A stretch of 64,000 nucleotides of DNA. Origin: Ochotona curzoniae (taxonomy: Eukaryota; Chordata; Mammalia; Lagomorpha; Ochotonidae). Below, piece after piece: positions 11,501-22,679 of this stretch. Every line of letters starts with the position of its first letter. Within the stretch, counting starts at the first letter, position 1. Where the stretch lies: contig NW_024467104.1 of assembly GCF_017591425.1 (NCBI RefSeq), forward strand, positions 2,480,001-2,544,000, read 5' to 3'. A model generated the notes under the pieces. The model did no database searches, was not told the origin of the DNA, and saw only the letters and a program-made list of their open reading frames with translations. Made by a program: the position numbers and the translations under genes.

Positions 11501-12167
11501 CGGAAGAGGCAGCAGGTGGATCTTGGGAATTTCTAGCTGATGCTTTGGTGTCTGTGTATAACGAATGAGGCATAGGGGATGATGTCCAAGGTTACAGAAA
11601 GATTTTACAATTTTCAGCCAATGTGGCTTGTGTTTCCTAAGAGACTTTCATCCTCAGTAAGCTTTATGAGATCATATTTTTTTTTTTAAAGATTTATGTT
11701 ACTGGCAAAGCTCAGTGGATTATTTCTTCAGCTTAGTGTAGAAATAAAAATTCTGGAAACAGCTGCAGATAGAGAAGAAGATATATTTATAAAGTGAACA
11801 AATGTGTGTGAAAAGAAGGAGGCGAAAGCAGCTTTTGGGAGAGACCTGGGAGAAGAGGTGTCTCCTGAAAGGGGAGGGGGAGAGAGACCAACGTCTCAGG
11901 AAGGGTCTTGGGTTTTTAAGGGTTCCCTGCTCCTAGTGAGAACCTGCAGAAAACCTTCTCCACTGGTAGTCTCTAATCAATTAGGAAATGATGGGGCAAT
12001 TCCTGTTTTGCCCACCTGAAGGCCTACTGGGCCACTGATTCATGTTAAGTTTCCCACCAAACAGCGTCTATGCAAACTTGGGGCAGTGCTGTGGTGGCCC
12101 AGGGAGAATGGCCCCACAAGATTTGCCCCTGAACTGCACATGAGATTTTAATGGGCTTGAATGGGCT
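11501..12167. other. Intergenic, no gene recognised
   Basis: Non-coding. A T-rich stretch with 'aaagatttatgtta' at about 11676-11700 is a CSINE tail remnant. A purine-rich segment spans 11805-11900. The 71-codon frame at 11804 shows no domain. Confidence 0.45.
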
Positions 12168-12204
12168 CAATGTATTTATTTGAAAGACAGAGTTACAGAG
12201 AAAA

Positions 12205-12256
<52 letters not shown>

Positions 12257-12540
12257 AGAAGCAGAGAGAGGTAGAAGCAGAGAAGGATCTTCTATTTTCT
12301 GGCTCACTCCCCAAATGGCTACAATGGCAGATGCAGCAGCAGCAGCAGCAGCAGCAGCTTATCTGGGTCTCTCACATGGGTGCAGGAGCCCAAGCACTTG
12401 GGCCATCTTCTTTTGCTTTCCTGGGTGCATTGGCATGGAGCCGTACAGAAGGTGGAACAACCAAAACTGGAGCCAGTGCTCATATGAGATGATGGTGTTG
12501 CAGGCAGAAGTTTAGGCTACCACACCACAGCACTGGCCCT
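12168..12540 (-). mobile_element. CSINE with internal (GA)n and (CAG)8
   Basis: An antisense CSINE of the older rabbit-like type ('tatttatttgaaagacagag' tail, 'ggctcactccccaaatggctacaatgg' body, 'cacagcactggccct' head). The internal purine tract has grown to (AG)n at 12208-12253. A separate (CAG)8 run sits at 12334-12357, where other copies have only a short match. The frames here on both strands are repeat-derived. Confidence 0.85.
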
Positions 12541-12964
12541 TTATGAGAACATTCTAATTAAACTATCATTCTCCCAACTACAATTTTTCTCCCAAGAGTC
12601 TTGAATCTATTATGAGCATCAGTCAGTTCGCCTGATCTAAGCTCTATGAGATGCTGAGTCTTGTCTATCAGTGGCACTCTGGGTTTCTCCAAGAAGAGAA
12701 GAGAATACCTTACATGAATGTCAAATCTTCAGGGAACCACTCCAGATTGATCAGCTGGTAACCATGAAGTCGGCAAAACACCAGGAAACTCTGGTCAGTG
12801 ATGGAAAAAGTCCTGCTGGCTGTTTGGATTTAAAGCAACTAATTTTCTTGGTCCTAAAGCAGAATATGGTATTTCTTTGCCTCTTCAATCATACAAAGTA
12901 AGCTTTGCAACAACACTGAATGTTCAAAAACAGGACATTGATAAAGAGATAGAGAGCTTGGGCT
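12541..12964. other. Intergenic, no gene recognised
   Basis: Non-coding between the SINE and the U6 pseudogene. Short frames only, none with a recognisable motif. Confidence 0.4.
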
Positions 12965-13009
12965 CTAATTTGCCTGATGCATCGCTTACTACATCCTTGT
13001 GCAGGGGCC

Positions 13010-13054
<45 letters not shown>

Positions 13055-13066
13055 TGAAGTGAGTAC
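12965..13066 (-). pseudogene. RNU6: U6 snRNA pseudogene
   Basis: On the minus strand, the first about 60 bases from 13066 leftward match U6 spliceosomal RNA almost exactly. This includes the 'gcagcacatatactaaaat' region, the 'acgatacagagaagattagc' region that carries the ACAGAGA box, and 'atggcccctg'. U6 normally pairs with U4, U2 and the 5' splice site in the spliceosome. The 3' half is disturbed: extra bases of roughly a dozen lie between the 'ggatg' and 'aaatt' blocks, and the 5' end has substitutions (GTACTCACTTCAGCAG). No TATA box or proximal sequence element is evident to the right, so this is a retroposed, non-expressed copy. Confidence 0.9.
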
Positions 13067-13299
13067 TGCTACAGAGAACCATATTTTGACTCCTCCTTTT
13101 GTGCACCTGGAGAATGGATTTTGGGACATACAAAGCATTTCACTAGGATTTCATGTAACTAAGTAGTCCCTATTCTATCTTTGCCTCATCAACCTTCCTT
13201 CTTATGGTATTCAAGGATTTTTCTAAAAATTTTATTAAGGCCATGCTGCTCTCCTATTTAAATGCTTTCAGTACCTCCTCCCATTTCTACTAGATTAAA

Positions 13300-13520
13300 A
13301 CACATGCTGTTCGTTAAAGACAACAAAACCCATATGAGATGGTTCCTGCCCATACCTCTGCCTTACTGCTCACGTTGGGCTCCATCTACATTGTCCTATT
13401 GCCCCTGATCATGCCATGTTTATCCCCTGCTCATGGCTCTTGCCCTTGATACTCCCCTTTCCAGGAAAACTTATTCTTCAAGCCTTTAAGTGGTTATTCC
13501 TCCTGACTTACATGCCTGCT
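13300..13520 (+). repeat. L2-type LINE 3' fragment
   Basis: Plus-strand L2 signature: 'catatgagatggttcctgcccatacctctgcc', 'ccttgatactcccctttccagg', and then a degenerate 'ttcaagcctttaagtggttattcctcctg'. It is old and diverged. Confidence 0.5.
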
Positions 13521-13687
13521 CAAATATTCCTTAAGCCCAAGGCCATCCCTGGACACTGTGTCTACAACAGCAGTCCAACACAGCTCCAGGGTTGGAGCCG
13601 GACATGCTTTATTACAGAGAAAATCCCAAAATGGTAATCTCTCTTCCTTTGTGTAGTCTTGAGACAGATACTTTAGCTTCCAGAATG

Positions 13688-13880
13688 TGATGCTGGCCAT
13701 GTTGGCACAGCATACCAGAGCACTGGTTCTAGTTCTAAAGGCTGTCTTTCTAATCCAGCTTCCTGATAATGTGCCATGGAAATGGTGGAAGATGATTCAG
13801 CTACTTGGGTGCCTGCCAACCACATGCGAGACCAGGATGGACATCCTGGTTTCTGGCTTTGTCCTGAAGCAGAAGTGGGT
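13688..13880 (+). repeat. Old truncated CSINE
   Basis: A degenerate plus-strand CSINE: the head-like 'gctggccatgttggcacagc', then 'ccagcttcctgataatgtgcc', 'gaagatgattcagctacttgggtgcctgcc' and 'gagaccaggatggacatcctgg'. The tail is missing. Confidence 0.5.
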
Positions 13881-15654
13881 GTTAAGGCAGTCTTAAAAGT
13901 GTCTTTTGCTCAGTTTCTCAGTCACTATGCCTTTCAAATAATGAATGAATGAATTTAAGAAGTAAGGAGCCTTAGAATGAGCTTCTCAAAAAAAAGGAAC
14001 ATGCTGTGCTTGGGGTTTGTGAGCTCCCTTTCCTTGGGAGCACTTAAGCAAGGACTTAGATGCTTGGTGGAAGATTCAAACATCAGGTGCCAAGCCACTG
14101 AGCTAAACAGGCCAAAGATGATTCGATAGAAAGGTGTAGAACAGTGAGGGGCAGAGCAAAAGCTGCCTCTCAGTTCTAAGTGTTGCTGTCAGGATTTGTA
14201 GAAAGATTTCTTTTTCCCAAAGATAAATTTGAAAAAAATTTAAATTAGGAAAATTCTTGCTTTATAAATTTTTCACGGGCAAAACAAATAATACCTGGCT
14301 TTCTCTTATAACCTGCCAGTTGGTAAGACCCATCTCAGGTAAAAGGGAGAATCGTATATAGAAATGATAAGTTTATGGACTAGAAGACCTTTCATGATTT
14401 TCTGACCTTGGTTCTCTGATTTCTGAGTTATATAAAAGAGAAAGATTATTAATAGTGTCACTCAATTACTAGAATATGACTCAGCATACGAGAAGAGCAG
14501 ATAAGATGCAGGAAGGATTCAGATTTGATGGGAAGAAGAGTACTCGTGGAATTAGATTTCTCTGTACCACCCATCACCATTTATGCCAATTAATATTAAT
14601 TTCTGATAATAATAGGTGGGGAAAGTCATATAAGTAAGTCTTACCAAGGAATTTTAAGGGGACAATGAAGAGAGTGTGAGAGCAAGAGTGACATTGAGAG
14701 TGAGAAATTGAGGGAGGGAGGATGATGGAGAGAGAGGAAAAGGGGTCAGGAGGAAGAGGACAGAAGGGAAGAGAACAGGACATGAGGAGACTGGGATAAG
14801 GAGAGAAGCTTTGGCAAGGGATTCCGATGTACAGAAAGGAAATCCAGAGTTTGAAGACTGCTCTGAGGCCAGTGGTTTGGAGACACAGGACATTCTGCAG
14901 GCTGCATCATTTACTAATCAGATGGAATGTTTCAGCTTAGCAATAACAAGCAATGCTATGGATTTTTTTTGTTTGTTCTGTAAAGAAGCAGGGAGCATAG
15001 AAAAAGAACAGGAATTTCTATTGCTTCGTGACCCAACTGGATTTTGTTGCATATTTATAACTAACGAGGAAGCTGCATGAATAGTGAAGGAGATGGCTTT
15101 GTCTCCTCCAGCACTGTGGCTGGAAATAAAATTCCCTTGTTGAAGGAGAATGTGAAGAAAGGATCCTTGTAATGAGGCACAAGGTTGTGACTCCACAGCT
15201 GTGTGATCCACACCTGTGTACAGCAACATGGTAGATGGCAATGCTATCAGAGCCCTTTCGTATCCGCTTAGCATCCACAGCTCCAGCATACAGCCCCTGT
15301 GAGCCTGTTCCTGTAGATACCAGCCCCTCTTTTCCTCTGCCCTATAACTAGGCACCCTGGGATCCTTACAGAAGTGCTCAACTGAAAAGCGTCAGGACTT
15401 CTGGGTAAATCCTGAGTCTGCATTCTCAAGATGGGGCTGTGTCCTCAGGCTCTGAATTACAATATGAGGAAGCTGCTCACATCATAGCCCACTCCTGATC
15501 CCTTTCTCCTTTTATCTCACTTGCCCCCTTTCCTATCTGCATGCCTGACTGTCACAAGTAAACCATTTTGTTCTTGACTCTCCATTCTGATTCTGGGGTG
15601 ATCTCCTCTACCTTGTTGCACAGGCTAACCCAGGGGCAGTGAGTTCTAGGTTTG
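13881..15654. other. Intergenic, no gene recognised
   Basis: Non-coding. A purine-rich stretch (GA/GGA) spans about 14670-14815. A 145-codon minus-strand frame at 14918-15355 is unusually long for this area, but its translation has no domain, signal peptide or membrane pattern that I recognise. I treat it as chance. No RNA genes seen. Confidence 0.4.
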
Positions 15655-15860
15655 TTGGTACCACTGTGTCCTCTCTAAAATTGATATACCAAAGTCCTCA
15701 CAATCTGGAGATAGGATTTTAATAGAGGTAATGCATCACTGAATTGGGATGCAGGACTAGACTTATATGACTGGAAAAAGGAGAAATTTGGACACAGAGG
15801 CAAGCATCTGAAAAGTGTCTTCATGGCAACACCTAGACTGTTGTTTGACTAAATAACTGG
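15655..15860 (+). repeat. MaLR-type LTR fragment (MLT1/MST-like)
   Basis: Recognisable MaLR LTR text: 'gtgtcctctctaaaattgat', 'ctcacaatctggagataggattt', 'agaggtaatgcatcactgaattggg' and 'gaaatttggacacagaggcaagc'. It is an ancient solo-LTR remnant of a non-autonomous ERVL-MaLR element, with no coding part. Confidence 0.65.
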
Positions 15861-16482
15861 ATGCCAAAGCTTTGCAAGTTTGACACGTTAAAACTATCAC
15901 AAGCCCTTTGAAGATTGCAATAGACAGCAATTCCGCTTAAGGGGCCACTCACTGTCAGTGTTATGCAGGATCAGAACCAAGGGTGACAGTTTCCTTAACT
16001 TCTTTACCTCCTTAGCCTCACTGTGAATGTGGCCCTGATGCCCATGAGAGATAAAGAATTGTGACTTTAATCCAAGCCTACTCGGAGCAGGATAGAGTAT
16101 GGGTCAGAAAACCCAGGGTTTGAAATCTGACTTCATCACCCTAATGAGTTCTGAAAGTGGCACATTCAAAAAGTTATTGTTATTATCATTTTCCATAATA
16201 TGATTTTGTAACAGGGATTTCCCCCATTCCCTCCCATTTTTCCTTTTCCATTCTCCCCGTCCACCATTTCCCCCATTTTATTATAGTAAGGAAGTCCTTT
16301 AGTTGCAGTTACAGGTTTAACATTCTGCCGTTTAAGTGGATCATGGCATTGTAGGTATAGACCAAGGCACAAAATCTGGCACAGTCATTTAAAGCCTGAG
16401 CTTTCCCAACAGTGGAATTGGGGACCATGACATCACTTGTTTTCTAGGGGTATTGTAAGGTGCTAGAATATCAACTTTTCTT
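15861..16482. other. Intergenic, no gene recognised
   Basis: Non-coding. A MIR-like fragment may lie around 16100-16150 ('gaaaacccagggtttgaaatctgac'). A C-rich/T-rich stretch at 16215-16280 is low complexity. Confidence 0.4.
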
Positions 16483-16676
16483 CTGGGTCGCCCATATGCG
16501 TGCAGCGTTCCAAGAACTTGGACCATCTTCCACTGCTTTCCCAAGCCACAAGCAGGGAGCTGGTTGGGGAGTGGAGCAGCTGGGACACAAACTGGATGGA
16601 AGATCTCTTTTTGTCTTTCCTCTTTGTAAATCTACTTTTCAAATAAAAACACATAAATATTCAAAAAATAAATCTA
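16483..16676. mobile_element. CSINE with internal inversion
   Basis: Bases 16483-16595 are CSINE body in antisense ('ccatcttccactgctttccc', 'gagctggttggggagtggag', 'gggacacaaactgg'). Bases about 16594-16676 are the CSINE tail half in sense ('gatggaagatctctttttgtc', 'caaataaaaacac'). The join is at 'actgg/atgg'. One element or two fused fragments therefore face opposite ways. Frames across it are not genes. Confidence 0.75.
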
Positions 16677-16826
16677 CTCAAGTTAGCTCAATAGAGGTAG
16701 GTATATTAGCTGGGTGTTGGGTGGGAGAAACTGGGGCCAGGATAGAGGCCAAACAGGAACCATAGCTGATGTTGTCTGGCCACCCATCCAAGGCACCTGC
16801 AGTGGCTGCAAGACAAGGGTTAAGAA

Positions 16827-17912
16827 ATGAATGTTGGACGAAGAACAAAGTTGTTTGATATCTGATGATAATAAACAACTTCATTTATTGGATTGTAGAA
16901 GTCTCTGAAATCAGTAGTTTTTTCTTTTTTTAAGGAAATGGGAAGTGAGAAAATCCAAACATAAATTCTGGAATATCTGTAACCCTCTTCAGGCTTACTG
17001 GAACATGGAATAAGAAAAGCTGGACTTGTGGTGGTACAATCCGCTTCCACGGGTGTTGGCCAGCCAGACAGTGGAGGTGTTGGCGGCCCCAAACATGAAC
17101 CATCTGAACTGCTGTGAACACAACAGATTTTTAACAATTGGTGGGACAGACTTTAAAGACTTTCTGCTGATTTGAGATGTCAAAATTATGCTCTGTTTAT
17201 AGATCAGCCATTAAATATGCAAAAAGGTGCTCTTTACCGCTGCCCATCAAGTCCCTCACTTGGGTAGCCTGGGGCTGAGATCCTCCTGGAGAACCAGAGC
17301 GAGTGCAGAACAAGCAGTCTGACTTCTCAGATACGGTGAGCTTTGCGAACAAGGAACACTAAGACATTCTTCTGCGGAACTGCAGGGCATCTTCAACTTG
17401 GCTCTGAAAGAGGTGCCGTTTCTCAGCTGAGTGATCTCTCTCTGCCCGGACATTGAGTTTGTGTTCCAGGGTGACGATGACCACCACGTTACATTCTGCA
17501 TTACTTGAATAGCTTAGTCAGGAACAAAGCCACAGAGTTGTTGACAGGCTGGGTGAGTCACAATTCTGAGCCTTACCTGGATAAGAAACTGAAGTACCAC
17601 ATCCCAGAACTGGTGGACTCAGGGGTCTACCGGCTGGCAGTAAGCGAGGGTGGCAGCTTCCTCTTTCCTGGCCTTCGTGGGCTGTGGCTGTTCAACCCGA
17701 CTGACCACATCTGTCTACTCCACAGAGGGCGTTTATGTTTGGATGTGCTATTGGAAACTCTGCATGGTTCCTGAGCAACACAAAGGCTTCAGGACATTTG
17801 ACTTGAGGGAGAAAAAAAACCAAGAATGACATTTGTTCTTATGCAGATCTGATGTGAGTGCATAGGTGAGTGGAATTTGATCTCAGTTACCAAACTCTCA
17901 TTTATAATAGTA
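16827..17912 (+). pseudogene. B3GNT2: Processed pseudogene of B3GNT2
   Basis: A decayed, intronless copy of the coding region of beta-1,3-N-acetylglucosaminyltransferase 2, the Golgi type II enzyme that extends poly-N-acetyllactosamine chains. It can be followed from the ATG at 16827 (MNVGRRTKLF) through 'NFIYWIVEVS', a 'FWNI..P..AYWN' block, 'NHLNCCE', 'FKDFLL', 'LALKEVPFL', 'FVFQGDDD' (a relic of the DDD metal-binding region) and 'YLNSLVRNKA'. It continues through 'DKKLKYHIPELVDSGVY' and 'VPEQHKGFRTFD' to the C-terminus near 17905. Stops appear within the first 15 codons and there are at least four frameshifts. The length is about 100 bases short of the human CDS, so it is dead. The parent CDS lies in one exon, so retroposition is likely but not proven; no poly(A) survives before the SINE. 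The 89-codon frame at 17505-17774 is the longest remnant. Confidence 0.88.
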
Positions 17913-18250
17913 ACCGTGGGCCTGGCACAGTAGGCTGGTGGCTGGAGTCCTTGCCTTGCATGAACAGGGATCCCATATGGGTGCCGGTTCATGTTCCAGC
18001 TGCTCCACTTCCTTTCTGGCACCCTGCTTGTGGCCTGGGAAAGCAGTCAAAGACAGCCCAAGGCCTTGGGACCCTGCACCTGCTTGGGGAATCTTGGAGA
18101 AGCTCCTGGCTCCTAGCTTCGGATCAGCTCAGCTCTGGCCGTTGCGGCCATTTGGGGAGTGAGCCAGCAGACAGAGCACCTTTCTCTCTGCCTCTCCATA
18201 TCTCTGTAAATCTGACTTTCTAATAATAGTAAATAAATCTTATAAAAAAA
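17913..18250 (+). mobile_element. CSINE
   Basis: A complete plus-strand CSINE with head 'gggcctggcacagtaggctgg', 'gatcccatatgggtgccggttc' B-box zone, 'gcccaaggccttgggaccctgc' and tail 'ctttctaataatagtaaataaatctt' plus A-run. A short flanking match (AGTAAC) is seen. It abuts the end of the B3GNT2 pseudogene and gives the spurious frames at 17870-18223. Confidence 0.9.
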
Positions 18251-18467
18251 AAAACAGTAACAGAGCTACAAACTGAAGTTTGCATGCTGAAACAGTTCCC
18301 ATGTTGTGTTGTCTCAGTAGAGCGACTTCCATGTAAACCAGTAAGACTGTCTTTATAAGGCAGTTTTGTTTGAAGGCCTTGAAACCCTCCAGGTTGGCAC
18401 TTCTGTGAATGGAAATTTTTTTTGTGGAAGTGAGGGCAACTTGATTGCTTTGACTCATCCTTCCCTT

Positions 18468-18705
18468 TTTAAAGATTTATGTATTATTTTAAGGAGGAGG
18501 GGGGATGAGAAGGAAGAGAGAGAGAGAGAGATCTTCTGTTTGCTGGTTCATTGTTCATTGCCCAAATGGCTGCAATGGCCAGAAGCCGGAAGTCTCACCC
18601 AAGACTCCCTTGAGGATGCATGGGTCCCAGCTGTGACTGCTGGGATAGACACCCATGTGCTCTAGAGGTACTGGTTTTACCACCTACGCCAAAGCTGGCC
18701 TGGCT
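18468..18705 (-). repeat. Degenerate CSINE
   Basis: Antisense, with tail complement 'taaagatttatgtattatttt', a GA-rich block at 18505-18532, 'gatcttctgtttgctggttcat' and head complement near 'caaagctggcctggc'. It is internally shortened. Confidence 0.7.
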
Positions 18706-18979
18706 TTGAGCCATTGTTGTTTTCCAATTGGTTCCTCGTTCTTTCAAAAATCATTAAGTTCCTAGAATTTACCACTTTAAGTTATTTTTGCTTTATACTT
18801 CTCTGTGAATAACATTTCTATTTCCCCCTTATACTACTGATTAGTGTGTAATTCAGGTGTTTATTACCATACTGGGTATAAAGACTTTAGCTTTCAGCAA
18901 TCATTGATTTTTTGTTGAAATGGGATTACATTTCTGTTTCATGTATTTTAGGTAAGTTTTTAAAATTATCTAGAAAATT

Positions 18980-19809
18980 GGGGAGAATCAACATGGCAGA
19001 ATAGGGTAAGGACATGTTTAAATAGATAGAAAAATGTTAGTCAGTGTGAAGCATAGAGGACACATTCCAGGAAATAGGAGAGGACAGAACAGCAGAGGGG
19101 CACCTGGAGACTGACAGACACAGGAAAGCAGCAAAAACAACAGTGTGGTGTTGCAGTGACTGATACCCCAGTGGCATTCAGTGAGTGGTGATATGAACTC
19201 CACCAGCAGCTGGAACTCCACCAGCAACCAGGTGGGAAGGGACTTTCACCAGGAGCTCAGGAGGTGAACCCAGACAAAGAACTGCCCATCCTGCTGGTCT
19301 GTTTGATTTGACCAGGAACAGAGACAGAGCAGCAGATCACAGATGGGCAGTGTGGCAACAGTGTGGATACCACAGCCCAGTCCATCCCCTAGAGCTGAAT
19401 CAGGCACCATTTTTTTTTAAGGAGGCAAAGGCTATGGAACATGACTGCACGTGCACTGAGTTGGGAGTGAACTCATTTCTGGCTCAGTAAACTGCAACAG
19501 TATGACATTCTACAGGTTCTACCCGAGATAGGTTCGGGTAGCCTCCAGATCTGACAGCCAGCAGATCAAGAATCCTAGTGATGGCATATCAGGTACCATT
19601 TTGCAGAGTGTACCAAAGGCTTTAAGACTGTAGAGACCACAGTGAGCTGTGCATGCCCTCAGCTCTTGTGGAGAGCTCACTGAGCTCATTGCTTTACACT
19701 GGTCCTACAGGGAAAATGATACAGACTTTGGCAAAATGGTCCGTGTGGCCCTCAGACCTCACAGCCAGCAGGTTCCTGCAAGAATACCATCAACGACAAT
19801 GGGTCATCC
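18980..19809 (+). repeat. L1 5' UTR fragment with 5' terminus
   Basis: Starts with 'ggggagaatcaacatggcag', which resembles the 5' terminus of lagomorph L1 including the YY1-like ATGGC motif near the start. It continues as GC-richer, CpG-poor sequence with repeated 'acagagcagcag' and 'cctcacagccagcaggt' type text, typical of an L1 5' UTR. It ends where an antisense SINE begins. No ORF1 follows, so the element is only a 5' remnant. Confidence 0.55.
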
Positions 19810-19860
19810 TCTTTTTAAAAATTTATTTATTATTGTTTTGAGAGAGGAAAGCAGAGGGAA

Positions 19861-19904
<44 letters not shown>

Positions 19905-20176
19905 CATTGTGGAGAAAGAGGGAGAGAGAGCTCCCATCTGATCACTTCCCAAGTGCTTGCAGTTTCTGGGACTAGGTTGGGGCTGGATCCAGGAGCTTGG
20001 AACTCAGTCAATAGCTCCATATAAGTGGCACGGATTCAACTACTTGAGTAATTGCTCCTGTTTCCCAGGGTTTTCATTACTGGGAAACTCTGGTCAGGAT
20101 CTGGAGCCTGATCTTGGACCCTGGGTGCTCAGGTATAAGGTGTGATAATCCTTAACTGCTAGGCCAAACCAACCCT
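19810..20176 (-). mobile_element. CSINE with internal (GT)n
   Basis: Antisense CSINE of an older subtype ('tttaaaaatttatttattattg' tail, 'gatcacttcccaagtgcttgcag', 'gctggatccaggagcttggaact', head complement 'ataatccttaactgctaggcc'). Its purine tract has been replaced or interrupted by (GT)n at about 19866-19900. The element at 63685-64000 is the same subtype. Confidence 0.8.
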
Positions 20177-22679
20177 GATTCTTCCTCTTCTAAGAGAAAG
20201 AGAGAAGGGGAGAGTGCAGGGGCTGGAGGGGGAGAGAAAGCAAGGAGGGGAGAGACAGACCACATACAGAATGAGGGGGTAGTTGTGCAGACACAGACAC
20301 AATTGACTGTATATTTGAGGGATCCGAATGCAGCTAATTCAAATTCAAAACATAATTTAAAAAATCCCACATCTGTATGAATACGTACAGGACTTTTGTC
20401 ATTATTCTCTAAACAATAACACATTTAGATAGTAGGGATTGTAAGCAATCTAGAGATGATTTGAAGTCTGTGAGGAGATACACATTGGTTACACACAAAC
20501 ACCACACCGTTTTATATGAGGGACGTGAATACCCACAGGTATTAAAAGGGATAGCTAGATGCATAGAAATCACAGCTGTAGTTCTCACGGGATTTCCTGT
20601 TCTTCTTTAGCCCACTAGTAATAATTCCAGCTTAGATTCTGAATACACATATCTTTATAATAAACTTCATTTACTTTCACAAATGCTTATTCGAATTGTT
20701 TTTTGTTGCTTTCAACCAGAGTCTAAACTGACGCATACAGTCAATAAGAGCCTCCTCACTTCTCCATCAGTCAGCACCCATGCCAAGGTTCCTTGCAATG
20801 GAATTGCTGGAAGGGAGATCAAATTGTGGAGTTTTGGAGCACCCCAGACTTGGCCTCACCTGTATGCATAGACCTCAACCTGCTGTGCCAGGTGACAACT
20901 GGGTACTGACCCCTGTACAGGGGAATGGGTGAGTGTTCAGGTAGTTTGCTTTTGTTATTCTTATGTGGAACCTTTTCACTAATATCTTGGTGAAACAGGG
21001 GAGTCAAGGTGTCTTTGAGGAAACCTAACAGTTATTCTAATTCCCTTTGTAACTGAATCACATGCCAAGAGTCATTATTTTCAGTTGTTATAACAAAAAG
21101 TCATGACAAGTAAAAATTTGCCAGCTATGAACAAAGAACTATTCATTTTTTAGAAATGTTATGTTTTATTTGAGTGTGTTTTATGTAATGATACAGAGAA
21201 GATCACTCTAATAATGGGTTGTCAGGGTGTTAAGACTGGGATGCTAGCTTGCCATTGTGCTGGAGAAGTGTTTGTGGATACATGCTGTTAAAATCATTTC
21301 AGAGCAAGGAGTAAGAGGGAGCCTTGGGTAGTGACACTGGCTGTGGCGTGCTCTAGCAGTTGATAAAAGCCTCTTCTGAGTTTTGGTTAGAGCTGCAGTG
21401 CTAAGGGGAGGGTGATTTTGTTTTCTGGCACTGCAAGGAGCGGGAAGGGCAAAGGGGTCAACACAAGCTGCGCGGTGCCAGCTGGTGCCGCACAATACCA
21501 AGAAGGTGACTCAGTATCTGCTTTCTGAAAAAATACGCTAGGACAGACATGATTTAGAGTGCTTCCTGTATGGCAGCTGAGATTGTAATGATATCCCTGC
21601 AAGACTGGGGGTGGGTGTTAGGCGAGTGTCTTTGGGTCATTCATTACCGCCCCTCACGTCTATGTATCTACAGAGTGGGGTGAGCCACACCATCTCTGTT
21701 GTTCTTGGGAAGAAAATGGATGGTTTATTGTTCTTAAAAGTCAAAGATGTTCTGTAAATATAAGAGCTTACGACTTGTTCTTTCTTTGCATTTTTCTGTA
21801 GTAGGAGGGATGTGTGGAAAGAGAATGAGGCCAGGGTTTACCTAGGGGTTGGGGGACTACACAATAAATATAGTAAGGATGTTACATGTCATTTCAGAAA
21901 ATTGAGTCAGGGCAAGAAGAACAGGCAGTGCTGATTTTGAATCAAGGTTCAGGCTGCCTGCCTCTCCTTTGGGATTTACAGGGAATAGCCCTTCCAGTGT
22001 GGAAATGACCTATAGATTTTCTCAAGGCAGGAAGTTGGTATGCTTCTGTCTGTCTCTCTCTGAGTGTGTGTGTATTTGTGTGGGTAAATTTCAGCCAGGA
22101 CTTCCAGAGCCTCTTCCAAACTGAAACATGACAAAGTCTATCCACAGACAGTTCTCACCTGTCCTCCGCCTGATCCCATCTTTTCCTCCTGACCTTGTTT
22201 TTTTATCCTTGTGTGGACATTCTGAGATTCATAAAAAAAATTGTGCATATGATGCTAAGGATAACTGCCACAGTTTCTCAGCCTCAGAGAGCTGGCAAAG
22301 GTCATACCAACCTGCAGACTGCGCCAATTGCTTCTCCCAGCAATGTACTTGTCCTGCTTATTCCGCCACCCACTAGTGTTTCTCTTTTGTTAAAGATTAA
22401 AGGAAGAAATCTGACGAAGCACCTGAATGTCAGGAAGGCAAACTAGTAGCTACAATGCTCTTTTATTTTTTTCTGTAGATGAGCATGTTCCCATTATTGT
22501 GCTTCTGAGTGGAGATGCCAGAGCCCTGTATTTACAAAACATCTTTCTCTTAGGGGTCACAGCTGACAAGGTGCCATAGCCTATGAGTCACGGCATTAAT
22601 CTGACCAAGGAAATAAATCCTGAAAATGCTTATTTCCTCTTGGGAAAAATGAGACCTGGAATTCAGGGTCCCTTAACCA
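20177..22679. other. Intergenic, no gene recognised
   Basis: Non-coding. 20185-20255 is purine-rich. 20290-20560 reads like an old L1 3' piece ('ccacaccgttttatatgagggacgtgaatacc'), but this is uncertain. A short (GT) run lies at 22063-22083. No frame longer than 90 codons and no recognisable protein. Confidence 0.4.

Noticed and set aside
12180..12515. 111-codon frame with charged and polyalanine tracts
   Set aside because: It is the translation of the (GA)n and (CAG)8 runs within a CSINE.
14918..15355. 145-codon minus-strand frame
   Set aside because: No domain, signal peptide or repeated family pattern is seen, and the surroundings look non-coding. A database search giving an orthologue would reopen it.
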